Shown: piece after piece, positions 49,680 through 61,700 of the stretch
Layout of the letters: every line of letters begins with the position of its first letter
Position numbering within the stretch: position 1 is the stretch's first letter
Source of the DNA: Paragordius varius
Lineage: Eukaryota; Nematomorpha
DNA length: 64,000 nt
NCBI GenBank assembly: GCA_964247055.1
Contig: OZ176052.1
Location: 5,642,001 to 5,706,000 of the forward strand
Direction of reading: 5' to 3'
Position numbers and translations under genes: made by a program
Notes under the pieces: model-generated
The model's input: only the letters and a program-made list of their open reading frames with translations
Database searches by the model: none
Told to the model about the DNA's origin: nothing

Positions 49680-51600
49680 ATCTCTCTATGCACATATCAT
49701 ATTTTTTTATTCAATTTTATCAATTAATTTACTGTTGAACGCATAATAAATATTATATACATTTTGCATTTAATTGTTCTGGCATAAGCAGAAAAATATA
49801 TTCCCTATATCGTAGAATTGATTGATAAAATAGAATACAAAAATATGACATATGATAGATGACATGAAAGATGTAAATTAATTGTCCGTACTGACTGTAA
49901 ATATGATTGCTAAAAACATCTTTTTTCTTCGTTCGCTTATTAACAAAAATTTTATTTTTCAATGAACTTTTTTTCCAACGCTTCAGACATATGCGCCCAG
50001 GGCACCATCATGCTAAATATAACAGGTAGAGTATTTGCATTGCAAAACAACATATTTATCATTTAATTTTTGTAAAAATATTTTTATATATACTTATATT
50101 GTCAAAAACCAAAATTGATTAATTAATATAGTGTGGGATTATACATATTTCAATATACTTTTGATATTTATGTTTAACAAATATATTTATAAACAATAGG
50201 TATATTTTAGCTCATCCACATTAGGGTTGTACAATTGGCAACACAGTGGAGTGTATGGAGAAAAACATATGGACAAAATGTTGTAATTAAACAATTTTTT
50301 CCTATCTTACCATACTGCGTTTATTTAATTATGGACTAAATTTGTTGCATAACATACGCCACTGTATTAAAAATTTAACCAACAATAATGTGAATAAGTT
50401 AGCATTGTGCTCACTGCATATATAGATAAACCTTAACAGCTAATAAATATTAGAGCACCAGACGATATTTTTCCAAATTACCTCAAAACAACAAAATAAT
50501 GAAAACCGAAATCCCAAAACCGTAATCGGTAAGATCGAATAAACAAAAGAATTTGAATTCTATTTAATACATATGTTTCAAATAAATGAGCAAATAGTAT
50601 GCATTCATGTCTGTGTAGCCTTATATGGCCATTTTTATAATTTTGTACAATAATGCCAAAATTTTTATTAGACCACTTTAAAACTAAAATTTTGATATAT
50701 CCGTCAAAGCACTTTTTCAACCAAACTACCATTTTTAATTTAGTTTGGTTGAAAAAATATAGCTTTTGACTGAAATATGACATATAATTTAAAATTCATA
50801 TATGATTTTTGATTTGAATTAAAAAAATGTAATTTTCTATATTTGTGTACAATCAGTGCTGTTACCAGGCTTAGGGTTTGCGTCATATTTAAATATAAAA
50901 AATTTATTTTCTATGACAATTTTAATTTTTTCGGATAATAATTAATTGAATGTATTTGGTTGAATTCGATTAGCAAATTTTGCTCAATTGTAAACAACTG
51001 TAATAGGGGCCAATATACAAAGCGGTTTGCTTATACATAAAGAATGAAAAATAGAAATATTAATATAATAGATATTTATTTATTGAATATAATCTAAATT
51101 GAGTTTTATATTATTAGATTTTTGATTGTTCAGTTTAAAAAAAACTATATATATATAGATATATTTATGGATGGTTTAAAATATGGTGGTTTAAATAGGT
51201 ATTTCAATCGGTACATAGCAACAATCTTTAAAGTATAACTATTCCACTGTTTATCTGTTAAAATAGCTTTTAATGTGTTTTATTTTTGATCCTAAGTTTA
51301 TGAAAATCAACAAATTTAATGGATATCCAATAGTAAGGATTCTTTGATTTGACATGTATATAATTCACCTATTTTCGTTTCCGATATTGTCATTGAGGCA
51401 AAACTGTGATCTAAATTTTTAATGTTAGAACACCTGTGCAGTATTATACGATTATATTTAGTAGAAATAGGCAAAAATCGAGTCAACATTGCATTGAGAT
51501 TCCATATATTTAAGATTATTAGTTTAAAATCCACTAAATCGAATTTGAATTTTAACTGATCTGGGTTGTTTTATTTAAATTTATAGGAATTATCCAGTGT
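49680..51600. other. AT-rich DNA, one possible small inverted element
   Basis: CAGTGGAGTGTATG at 50243 and CATACGCCACTG near 50356 are inverted and may bound a ~125-bp mini-element, but I see no target duplication. Open frames here show no conserved features. Confidence 0.3.
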
Positions 51601-51852
51601 TATACGGACAAAATGTAAAAATATAAAACAAATATTTTTTTCTAAAAAACAACCATACTTTTTAAAATATTATTTTTTAAAAAAACTGATTGTTTTTTGA
51701 TTGCAAAGTATAAGATAGAGGTGAAAATTAATAAAACAATCATTCATGTATTTTACGATTGTATATAATAATTTTTAGGGGATAAATTAGGATTTAAATA
51801 GTATGGTTGTCTTTTAAAAAAATTCCTTATATTTTTACGTTTTGTCCGTATA
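51601..51852. mobile_element. TA-flanked MITE with 50-60-bp inverted ends
   Basis: Left TATACGGACAAAATGTAAAA and right end with the complement (TTTTACGTTTTGTCCGTATA) are long imperfect inverted repeats; ATAAAACAAATAT and CAACCATAC lie inside the left arm and GTATGGTTGTC in the right. TA flanks suggest a Tc1/mariner-type element. Non-coding. Confidence 0.75.
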
Positions 51853-52086
51853 ATTGTAATTTTTACTGTAATTGTTAAGTTATATGGTGCAAATAATTGG
51901 ATGTTTCTATCCATATTCCAATCATCCATCACATATTCAATATGTAGAAACAAGTATTTGCCAATTTTAAATTTCTTTAAAAAAATTACGTTGAGCTTAA
52001 TTTTAACCATCTTTGCGTTATATTTAGCAGTTATAAAAGCTAAAAAATTATATTAATTAGTTGGTTTTGCAGTTAAACCTCTAAAT

Positions 52087-52344
52087 CGGGGGTGTCCAAT
52101 TCAAATGACTTTGCTAACCTCATTTTTTACTCAGGAAATCTGGCGGGCGCATTTGAATTGTATATGGTTCATAATTTATTAAATTTCAAACGTACAACTG
52201 TAAAATGCCAACACATAACAATTTGTACGAGTTTTTGTCTATAATTGGTAAAATTATATAAAAAAATTGTTCAAAAAATATAAATATTACTAAAATTGGA
52301 TTTCTAATCTCGCTGCCGCACATATAGTCTTTTTGGACACCCTG
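52087..52344. mobile_element. hAT MITE (CAGGGGTGTCCAAC family), 258 bp
   Basis: Left CGGGGGTGTCCAATTCAAAT, right TTTTTGGACACCCTG; the flanks CTCTAAAT and ATTTAAAT are only a 6-of-8 match. Confidence 0.65.
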
Positions 52345-54518
52345 ATTTAAATCATAATTTTGTCTAACTACAATAATTATGAGTCAAGTTCAATATTATT
52401 TTAATTATTATTTATCATAAAAATTCAGATAAAAGTTTATCAACTCCAAAAACTAAGAAAAATATCTCTACAGCCATTTGATACAAATTGGGGATAGTTT
52501 TCGACCCCAATTTAAAATCAAACCTTTTAAGAATTCGATATTTAAAGCGTTACAAAAATATACACCATAACATCGATGCAACGAAATATAAAAAATATTT
52601 ATTCAAAACTTGATACTGAGACTTGATACTTTTATTTTAAGGATAAAAAAATGCAAAAAAATGCAAAAATTTCGAGAAATGACAGTGCATTAGCTAAATC
52701 TAATTAAATTATTTTATAACGTTAATTGTATTTTTGTAAATTACTCTTAATATTACGTTATCCTAAAAAATATTGTTGTTGTAAAATAGAAATGGCGTCA
52801 AAGTAGTTTGATATGGAGTTTGTTTTTTAAAACTAACAAAATATATATTTAACTTATTTATACTATTTTTATTAAGATAGAAGCCTAATTCAATTTAGGA
52901 CCAACCTTTTTAGTAGTTTTTAAAAAATAAATTAAAGCTGACCTGAGGTAACCGATTACCCTAATTTGTATCAAAACCTCAATGAAATCTGGAATGATAA
53001 AGAAAGTTGAAATTTTAAATATTATACTTAATGGTAATTTATGATAATTGTATACGAGATATTTTAAATTTTAAAATAATTTCAAAAACAACATTTATAC
53101 AATATAATAATTTATTTATCAAAATAATTTATTTGTACTTAATAGTTGCACTCTTAATTTTTTATTATTGAAAAGTTTTTAAAGAAATGTTAAAATATCA
53201 AAACTAACATATTCATTAAATAATGCAAATTAACATGCTTGCTAAGTTTTTAAATGTATTTATTACAAAAAAATGGTTATTATAAATCAATAAAATGACA
53301 AATTCCATGATAAATTCCGAACATGGGTGACTAAGATACTATACATAGTCGGATGTATTTTCTATATGAAACAAAGAATTGTTACTAATTTATTGCCAAA
53401 ATTTGGAAAGACTGGCTCAGAAATTAAAAAATATCAATTTTACTAAGAGTTGTTATATAATAGCAAAACACTAATTATATTTTCTATTGATATGGTAAAA
53501 TTACTAATTTTTAATGGACTGCATGTTAAACATACCTGATCAATTTATAGAATCTCCCTATGCCCTCTTTAACAAAAAACCTCAAGGTTACAAATTGTCT
53601 GTTTTATACAATTAGGATATTTTTACAAAAAGAGTAACGTATTTAACATATTTTAATGATTCAATGATCTGAGGGAGGTTTGGTTGTATAGATCCGTTTA
53701 AAATATTTTACAACTACGATATATTTAAAAGTGGAAACGGCGGTTTCCTGGCCGGGGACTTTAAATTGTTTTACTGGGTGCCATAAGTCATCTGTATTTT
53801 ATTGATCTCTTCTCTTTACAAAATTTATATTAATTGAATTTATGAATATTCTATTAAGAAAGAATAGTTAATTATAAAGTCTGTTTTCCTGAAATTGACC
53901 TGAAAGTAATTAAAATCTCTTCAATCATACAAAATTTTAACACCCATAAAATATATTTGTAAAAAATCCTAATAATATATAATTGGCATTTGATGACTAC
54001 ACACATGATATTCAAAATCATTATCTATCGCACAGACGTAGCTGCGGAAATAAAATTCTTACTTAACGGATTAGACAACCTATATAAGTAATTTAAAATT
54101 AGTTCAAAATTTTTTTGGGATTCCATGCGATTTTAAGCCGCAAATGTAAAACATTGTGCTAGGTAGAAAAATTTTAAATGTAATACTGTCGTATGTATGA
54201 GATCTATTATAAAACTGAAGATACATCATCGTAAAATTTAATCAAACTTACCAAAGACTGCCCTAAATTAAAATAGAAAATAAGTAATGTAAGTTTATAT
54301 TTTCCGTAGTTTCGTTAATGCTTGTCCCAGGAACATATTTCTGCAAATGTTTTTGTAAATTTTTTTTATGGCAAAGAAACCGGACTACTACCATGGATAC
54401 ATAATATAATTTGCTAAAAATTATCATCATTAATAAAATAATTTAGGTTTTGTAGATTTCCTATGTGGCTAAAATGGGTGTATTCTTGTGATTTTAAAAC
54501 AATAAAAAATGTTTTTAG
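52345..54518. other. AT-rich DNA with repeat traces
   Basis: Near 52480-52510 a piece of the dispersed repeat of 21.3-23.8 kb (ATTGGGGATAGTTTTCGACC). Near 53390-53520 sequence resembling the interior of the 48219-48518 MITE. No gene supported. Confidence 0.35.
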
Positions 54519-54810
54519 CGTAAATTTGAGAACCTTGCGGATATTTACACAGTGCACAAAATATATTACAATAATATGAAAACATGTTTATTAAAAAATA
54601 TCAGGATTCTCGTCGCGGGTTAGGTTTTGCGACTTATGAGTCATTTCGGGAAGCTAATTAGTATTCTTGGATTTAAATTTAAAAAATTACGAAGCATTAA
54701 AATATTTTTGGTAGATGACAAATACTCATCAAACAGTCTAACATTTTTAAAGCATTTAAAATTGACTAAGGTGCCTAAACGTAAACCGAATTACTCGGTT
54801 TTCAGCTGTT
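54519..54810 (+). pseudogene. Candidate RNA-recognition-motif (RRM) gene fragment
   Basis: After an acceptor-like GTTTTTAG, the first frame gives RKFENLADIYTVHKIYY, matching the helix-1 to strand-2 pattern of RRMs (F-x3-G/A-x-I-x2-V). About 40 bases later another frame gives SRRGLGFATYESFREAN, matching the RNP1 motif (K/R-G-F-G-F-V-x-Y) apart from two conservative changes. The last open frame adds a Lys-rich tail (KLTKVPKRKPNYS). The order fits one RRM, but no GT-AG intron joins the first two pieces in frame while keeping strand 2, and no RNP2 exon was found upstream. It may be a decayed gene or an unusual gene I have not parsed. Confidence 0.35.
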
Positions 54811-56620
54811 AGAATATTACGCAAATCAATGATTAAGGGTATTTATTTAATCGAAAACTACCCTAAATGGGTAACAAAGTTTTAATGTATAATGTTTTTT
54901 TAATTTTTTATAACCATAATTCTAAGAAAAACGAATCTTTTTTTGAATTTACACTAGACACTTTCAGGATGACATTATTGATATTCTTTTATACTGTTTC
55001 CGATTTTTTAAAAAAATTATTTAAAATTAAAAATAGAAAACGTATAAATTTATCTTTTTAAGCTGGTATTGCTTTTTAAAATGTAAATTTTGATCACACC
55101 AAATAATGATAATAATATAATTGGTGGTTGTTAAAGAGATGGGTAAAATCTTTCAAGTGGTAAAAATGGTACGCAATATTTTTACAAAAAATAATTTTTA
55201 TATTTATTTATATATATAATAAAAATGCGATATATTATATAAAAATGTATGATACATCCACAAAGATTATTTATGTCTTTTTTTCTCGCTCTATAATTTT
55301 CTCAAACTTTTTTTACATAAAAATATGAATTTTCTCAAACTAAAAATTTGATTGCGTCTTTTTTTCCGAATTTCTGCTTGATGTAAATTGAAAGGGTCGA
55401 TTACCTATAATTATACTTCAAACATTTTTTGATTTTACGGACATAAATTTCAAGTTTTTCCATAAATATTTATTAAAGTTGTTAACCTCAGAAAAATTTT
55501 ATACAAGAAATGAAGTTTAAAAAACAATATTATTTCAGGCGAACACTAAGTTTGATGCATCCTGATTATGTTGACAAAAGTGTCGACAAAGTACACTTTA
55601 TAATATAAATAGTGGGGATATTAAATATTTTTAATACTAGATAGTAGTAAATTTTTTAAACCCCCAAAAATATAAAATATAAAAAACCACATTTAACCCC
55701 CTTAGTGCGTCTTTATAGATAAACTTTTGTTATACGTGTACTTTGGTGAAAATGCCTACAATTACCTTAAAAAAATATTTTGAAATAATATATTAAATAA
55801 ACCCCTAACCATTTATAACAAATCTACACAATATAATGATATTTTTATGTTAAAAATTGACTTTTTAGCAAAAAATTAGACAGGTGAATTGATATATGTG
55901 CATGTAAAGTCAGATATGCCAAATTTGCACTTTAAGACTTTATGTTATGAATATATGAGTACAATTTAGTTGAATACTGTGTATGTAATAATTTTTAAGT
56001 ATATTGCGACTTTTTTTGTTGTGTCTCCAACCTAAATGAGAGAAAGGCATTAACATTTGCAACAAAAAATTATAATTAATTATAATTATTTTTGGTTTTT
56101 ATGCAAAAACATAATTTTTTTGAGAAATAATATGCGAAATCAGTAAAATAATGCAAGGTTGAAAATTATATTTTATATATGATATAATATGACAGAAATA
56201 TTACAAAAAAATAATTTACAAGGGTCATTAGACCTTCCATTTTTTTGCCGTTAAAAGTTTAAAATATGCAAATGTTATAAAAATAATCAAAAATTGATTT
56301 ATACAGTGTTTTTAAATAAACCATTGTTGAAGTATATATATTGCGCACAATCATTTTTTTAAAAAAAGCTTTTAAATTTATTTTTCGGCAACAATGTGTT
56401 GAAATAAATATTTTTGCTATGCATAAATTGTGTTCAAATTCTAGTAAACTATTTACGCGGTAAAAATAGTTTCGAAAGTATGTGCAATCCATTTTAGCTT
56501 AAACAAGAAAATTGGCATATTTTATTGCCATTTTAAGAGATATGGCATGTCTTAATTCAAGGCTGTTATTAGATTTAAAGATAATTAATTTTAAACGATT
56601 TAAACTTAGCATTTTACAAA
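54811..56620. other. AT-rich intergenic DNA
   Basis: A 64-codon open frame at 54867-55061 follows the RRM candidate but has no recognisable features. The rest is low-complexity AT-rich sequence. Confidence 0.35.
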
Positions 56621-56684
56621 TTAACGGTATTATCTCAAATACATCAACTAACACACAAAATAAAATCTATCTAAATATATATAT
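56621..56684 (+). repeat. Direct repeat 1 (~64 bp) flanking the inverted element
   Basis: TTAACGGTATTATCTCAAAT through ACACACAAAATAAAATCT, repeated in the same orientation at 58282-58346 with two extra bases and a few substitutions. Confidence 0.85.
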
Positions 56685-56779
56685 AAAGGTTTAAAGTCGG
56701 ATTTCATGGCGTTTACATAGCGTTTATTTTATGTTAAACCTTAGTATAAGTATACAAAAAGTTAATATACCATTTCCCA

Positions 56780-57003
56780 GTCTAAATAAACGTTTTCCCA
56801 GTCAATCGAAACATTTTCCCAGTCAATCGAAACATTTTCCCAGTCAATCGAAACGTTTTCCCAGTCAATCGAAACGTTTTCCCAGTCAATCGAAACGTTT
56901 TCCCAATCAATCGAAACGTTTTCCCAATCAATCAAAACATTTTCCCAGTCAATAAAAACATTTTCCCAATCAATAAAAACGTTTTCCCAATCAATAAAAA
57001 CGG
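56780..57003. repeat. 21-bp tandem array, left
   Basis: About eleven units with core CCCAGTCAATCGAAACG, drifting toward CCCAATCAATAAAAACG at the inner side. As the period is a multiple of three it creates spurious open frames of seven-residue repeats on both strands. Confidence 0.92.
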
Positions 57004-57373
57004 TTTTATTTTTGATGGTAAATATCAAACCAAGACATAAAAATAGCTTTTAACCATTATTAGCGTAATATTAGGATATTATTTTTTTATAAAAACACAA
57101 TTATTGAATGACAATTTACCAAGTATATTCCAGTGCACCATTAATGACTTATTCTTTAAAAATTATATTCTTGGAATTTGAGATGTTTTTAAGATAATAT
57201 TTTTTATTTTATTGATGGTTCGCATTATTTGCGGCTAACTTACAAAATCTATAGTTACGGATGAATATAAAAAATAAAAATAATATAAATTTTATCTCAA
57301 AGGTTATTTAACACTTCATATTGGATCTTAAACATAAATTTTACCCTAATTTTATAATATTATCATTTGGTTC

Positions 57374-57657
57374 ATCGGGTTACCAACGCGGCTTGCCGAG
57401 TATCTTTGTGCGGCTCGCTAAAAATTTAGAAATCCATATGCATAAATATGCCCACAAAATCTTAGTAATATTTATATATCTTATGCAATTACTCTTAATG
57501 AGTCTATTAAATTGGTGACAAATTAAAAAAAATTGTTATATTTTTGTATTTTACAGTCTTATGTCTAATCGAAAAATTATTTATGAAATATATCGAATGC
57601 GGAACGCCGTGCTTTTTAAGTAATGCGGCCCGCGAAGCCATTTGGTTAGACACCCCT
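57374..57657. mobile_element. hAT MITE inside the inverted element
   Basis: The right end AATGCGGCCCGCGAAGCCAT then AGACACCCCTG is diagnostic of the family; the left end CATCGGGTTACCAACGCGGC is diverged. Target duplication not recognisable. Confidence 0.6.
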
Positions 57658-57969
57658 GTTTTAGTCAAATATCTTTTTATTAAATATTTTTAAATTTAGA
57701 TATTTTTCCGACAGTATTTTTATGGAAAAACTTGACATGTTTAAAAACTGTTTTAAAGCGTTCGGCAATTATTATTGCGAACCATCAATAAAATAAAAAA
57801 TATTATCTTAAAAACATCTCAAATTCCAAGAATATAATTTTTAAAGAATAAGTCATTAATGGTGCACTGGAATATACTTGGTAAATTGTCATTCAATAAT
57901 TGTGTTTTTATGAAAAAATAATATCCTAATATTACGCTAATAATGGTGGTTTGATATTTACCATCAAAA

Positions 57970-58203
57970 ATAAAACCGTTTTTATTGATTGGGAAAACGT
58001 TTTTATTGATTGGGAAAATGTTTTTATTGACTGGGAAAATGTTTTGATTGATTGGGAAAACGTTTCGATTGATTGGGAAAACGTTTCGATTGATTGGGAA
58101 AACGTTTCGATTGACTGGGAAAACGTTTCGATTGACTGGGAAAACGTTTCGATTGACTGGGAAAATGTTTCGATTGACTGGGAAAACGTTTATTTAGACT
58201 GGG
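57970..58203. repeat. 21-bp tandem array, right (inverted)
   Basis: Complement of the left array, with CGTTTCGATTGACTGGG cores and the same gradient of variants from outside to inside. Confidence 0.92.
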
Positions 58204-58281
58204 AAATGGTATATAACCAAACTGTTTTTTTTCCAATATTTTTGGTGGTGGACTCCTTTTTTAAAAAAACAGTTTAGTTAA

Positions 58282-58346
58282 TTAACGGTATTATCTCAAA
58301 TACATCAACTCTAACACACAAAATAAAATCTACCTAAATATATATG
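58282..58346 (+). repeat. Direct repeat 2 (~65 bp)
   Basis: Second copy of the 56621-56684 sequence, same orientation. Between it and the element lies a small hairpin (CCAAACTGTTTTTTT ... AAAAAAACAGTTTAG). Confidence 0.85.
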
Positions 58347-58749
58347 TATTCCTATATCTTTTTGAATTTATTTATATTTCAAAATTTATAACAAATTCTA
58401 TAAATTAAAAATTTATTGTGTGTGTGTATCAAAAATAATGAGAAAAAATTTAATCTTTACAAAATACAATATTTTTTTCTCGTCAAAATAGGTAAAAATA
58501 CAATAATATCTAAAAATATGAATGAATAATTTGCGTATAAAAGCGGAAAAATAAATGCGATCATTGATTTGCATAGCCTTGTAAAAATAAAATACAATGA
58601 TTTATCCATAAAATTAGGCAGTTATTATAACTATCATATATATATTTAAATGTTTAAGCAATAATATTCCAGGAGATTTAATTTAACAAAAATAAGATTA
58701 AAAAAGAACACATTTTTTGTATTAACCCTCAATAGTTATCAATTAACAA

Positions 58750-61700
58750 TTAATTAAGATCCCTTAAATTCCATTGGGATGGAGGGGAATCATACTGTTC
58801 AAAGAGATCTTTGTTGGTATAGAGGCTTAAATTGGAAGACCGAAAATTATTGTTGGAAACCTCATTTTCACTTGCACGTCTTGAAGAAGTGATTGCTGGT
58901 TTATCATACAAATCCACCGAAATATCTGAATTTGGTTTTACAAATATATATATATAATGAAATTGCAATAATTAAATTTATTAACACCATTTTTCGATTA
59001 TCACAAGTAATCTTTGTCGAATATATTATTTATAACATTTTTGTTTTATTTTTATGTTCGCATCCATGTTTTAAATAATATTTATCGCTAAATAAATTAA
59101 ATATTAATACTATGATATTTCAACTTAAACCATAGCCAAAATAAATATATTTAAGGAATCAAAAAATATTGTGTTAAACAAGAAAAAATGTATAATAACA
59201 CTACCTAAAGAATGTTCGGTTAGTTTGCGAGGTTTTTGCGGAAGAGGTGGCTTTCCTAATAAAATTAATTAATAAATTATACTAAAGTTATATGACAATT
59301 TTTTCTCTAGTTACATGTTTTTAAAAAAAAATATTATTTTTGTAAGCGAGAAATTTTTTTTAATGTTTCTCCAATGGTAAGAATGGAAGACGTGGCTTTC
59401 CTCATAAAATTAATTATTAAAAGAGACTAAGATAAGGTGGGAATACCCATATTTATCTGTTTTTACAAATAATATTTTTTATAAGCGAGGGCTGTATTAT
59501 TTTCCTAGTTTGTATAAAGTCAAATTATTTGAAAATTATCTTTAATGGTAAGAAACTGATATATCATATAAATAATGTTAAGGACATTTTGTTCAATAAT
59601 TAACCTTTACATCCATTTGCAGTTTTTATATCATTCGACACTTGAATTGCTAAGGGAGAGTCAGGTTGAGCTTTTGATGAGGCTGGACACAACTTGTGGG
59701 AAGAAGAAACACAATCGTAATTTTCTGCGTTTTCTGGAATGACTGGTCCAATAACGGACTTTCTAGCGCAAGGTAAGTGATATACTGTCCCATCTAAATC
59801 GAATAAAAACATTTCAAAGACTCAATTCAAAATTTTGTGATATTACCATAATATATTTTTATATAAAAACTAAACTCACCGTTAGATATTACAGAATTTC
59901 GTAGGGCCGATTTCCCATTCGTAGGAAAGGGTGTAACAGGCGACGTTTTCGGAGACATTGCTGATGATTGATGACTAGATGATTGGTAAATTGAGGATGA
60001 TACACCAGAAGAGATTTTTGATGAAGTAGGCGTAATATGGAGCGCTTGTTCAAAATTCCCACTTTTACTTTTATTGCGTAATTGGATATCACCGTTTTCG
60101 GAAGAATAAAATGGTTGGTGTTGCCTTAGATTTGAGCGTGGTTCAGGAGAGTCAGTTATTTTAGGGAAAACTATATGTTGGGTATCTGGTGTTGAGCTTT
60201 CCGAATGTGAAGTTAATAATCTAACAACCGTGTTGAGTTTTAATTTTTTGATTTTTCCATTTGAATTAGTAACGGGTTGTTGAGCAAGTTTGTTGGATTT
60301 GGTTTCGATGCCATCTAAACCGATTGAATTTTCTTCGATTGAGGTTGGCTCATTACCATCATCATCAAATTTCTTATCTCCGGCACGTTTTATAACAGCT
60401 AAATTATGATCTGTATACTGTTTAAGGGTTTTGGGTGATAATTTGCCAAAAGAAAAATTTTTAAAAGTTTGACCTGTGTGATCTAACTTACAATAGCCAG
60501 GGTGCGACCGTAATACCACAAATTTTTTATTCTTTCCATCGGTAGAATCATATAAAGAAGACTTAGAACATACTGTACCGATATTATTCATTTTTATACC
60601 CTCTGAATTATTCGGTATAAGGTATGTTGAAGAAGATGAACGTTCCGATATAACATCTATGGAAAAAAAGGAAACCAAATAAAACATGTCGTTAATGGTA
60701 TGAGCAAATGATTTGTAGAATAGAATACTTTTATCGTTATAAAATTCTTCAAAATAATTGAAAAAATTACAATATGTATATATAATACCCTTTGTAAGTT
60801 CAGGTTGAATTAAATTAAAAGGTGTGCCACTATTTGATTCACATGACGAAGGTGTGTTTGTCCGCAACTCCTGGTAACCAGGAGATGAAGCGGGAATTAG
60901 TTTTTTACTCAATACATTTTTGGTGGTAAAATTACCTATAATATACAATATATATATTGTAGAGCAGTAGGTCCTAATAAATTTTAAATACCTATAAATA
61001 TAAAAAATATTTTAATTTTTTGAATGCAAACAAAATGTTATCCCTACTTTTCATATTAAATAATAAAATTTCGAGTTATAACGCTAATAGACTTTTTCAT
61101 TTACGGTATTTTATTGTGATGGCTATTAAAAAACGGGATTTTATAATGATTGATGAAAAAAGTTTGTTATTCGACCCATATAGCATTTCACTAGTATATA
61201 AATATTTCAAACTTAAAAATGAATCACCGATAAAAAGGTGTTTTTGGGAAACAATATGGATGTCCCCTAATTGTATGCGATAACTTATTGTCTAATATAT
61301 TAATTTGTTTATTAATAATTTCAAATGATAATTATTTAATTTTAACAACCTTGGCCAGGTGAGTTTAATATAACATTGGCATGACCATTAGGGATTGAAA
61401 GAGAATTACTTGGACCCTTTCTATCAATAGTTCCAACGCAGCTTGTTGGATAAGCGTATTCAAGATCGGCATTTTCTTGTTCAGTATATGCATCGAGGGA
61501 ATATATATTTTCAGTCATATCTTGGAAATGGTGTTTAGATAGCGATACAAAGGAGGAATCATTTGCAGTATTGGTAATATTCAATGGGTCCAATGGTAAA
61601 TGCGATGCAAACGAAAAGTTGGTTGGGATAGCGGGTAAGGGTGGGATGGGGTGCATATCATCCCGACGAATTTCTTTGATTCCTGTAAAAGATGAAAATC

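Larger units (their letters stand above)
56768..58211. mobile_element. TACCATTT-ended inverted element built from 21-bp repeats
   Basis: About 1.44 kb, TA-flanked, ends TACCATTTCCCAGTCTAAAT and complement. Left arm 56768 to about 57225 and right arm about 57782-58211 are near-identical inverted copies, each with an outer array of ten to twelve 21-bp units (CCCAGTCAATCGAAACG core) and an inner unique part (TACCAAGTATATTCCAGTGC). The spacer was invaded by a hAT MITE. No coding role. Confidence 0.8.

Noticed and set aside
50241-50360. Small MITE with CAGTGG ends
   Set aside because: The inverted ends are short and imperfect and no target duplication is visible, so it stays only a remark in the region entry.
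56780-58203. CRISPR-like array
   Set aside because: Units are contiguous with no unique spacers, the DNA is plainly eukaryotic, and the repeats are transposon subterminal arrays.
56731-58277. Open frames on both strands encoding seven-residue repeats (FPSQSKR-like and IDWENVF-like)
   Set aside because: They are by-products of a 21-bp tandem array; both strands stay open for the same reason, there is no start context or neighbouring exon, and the arrays are arms of a transposon.
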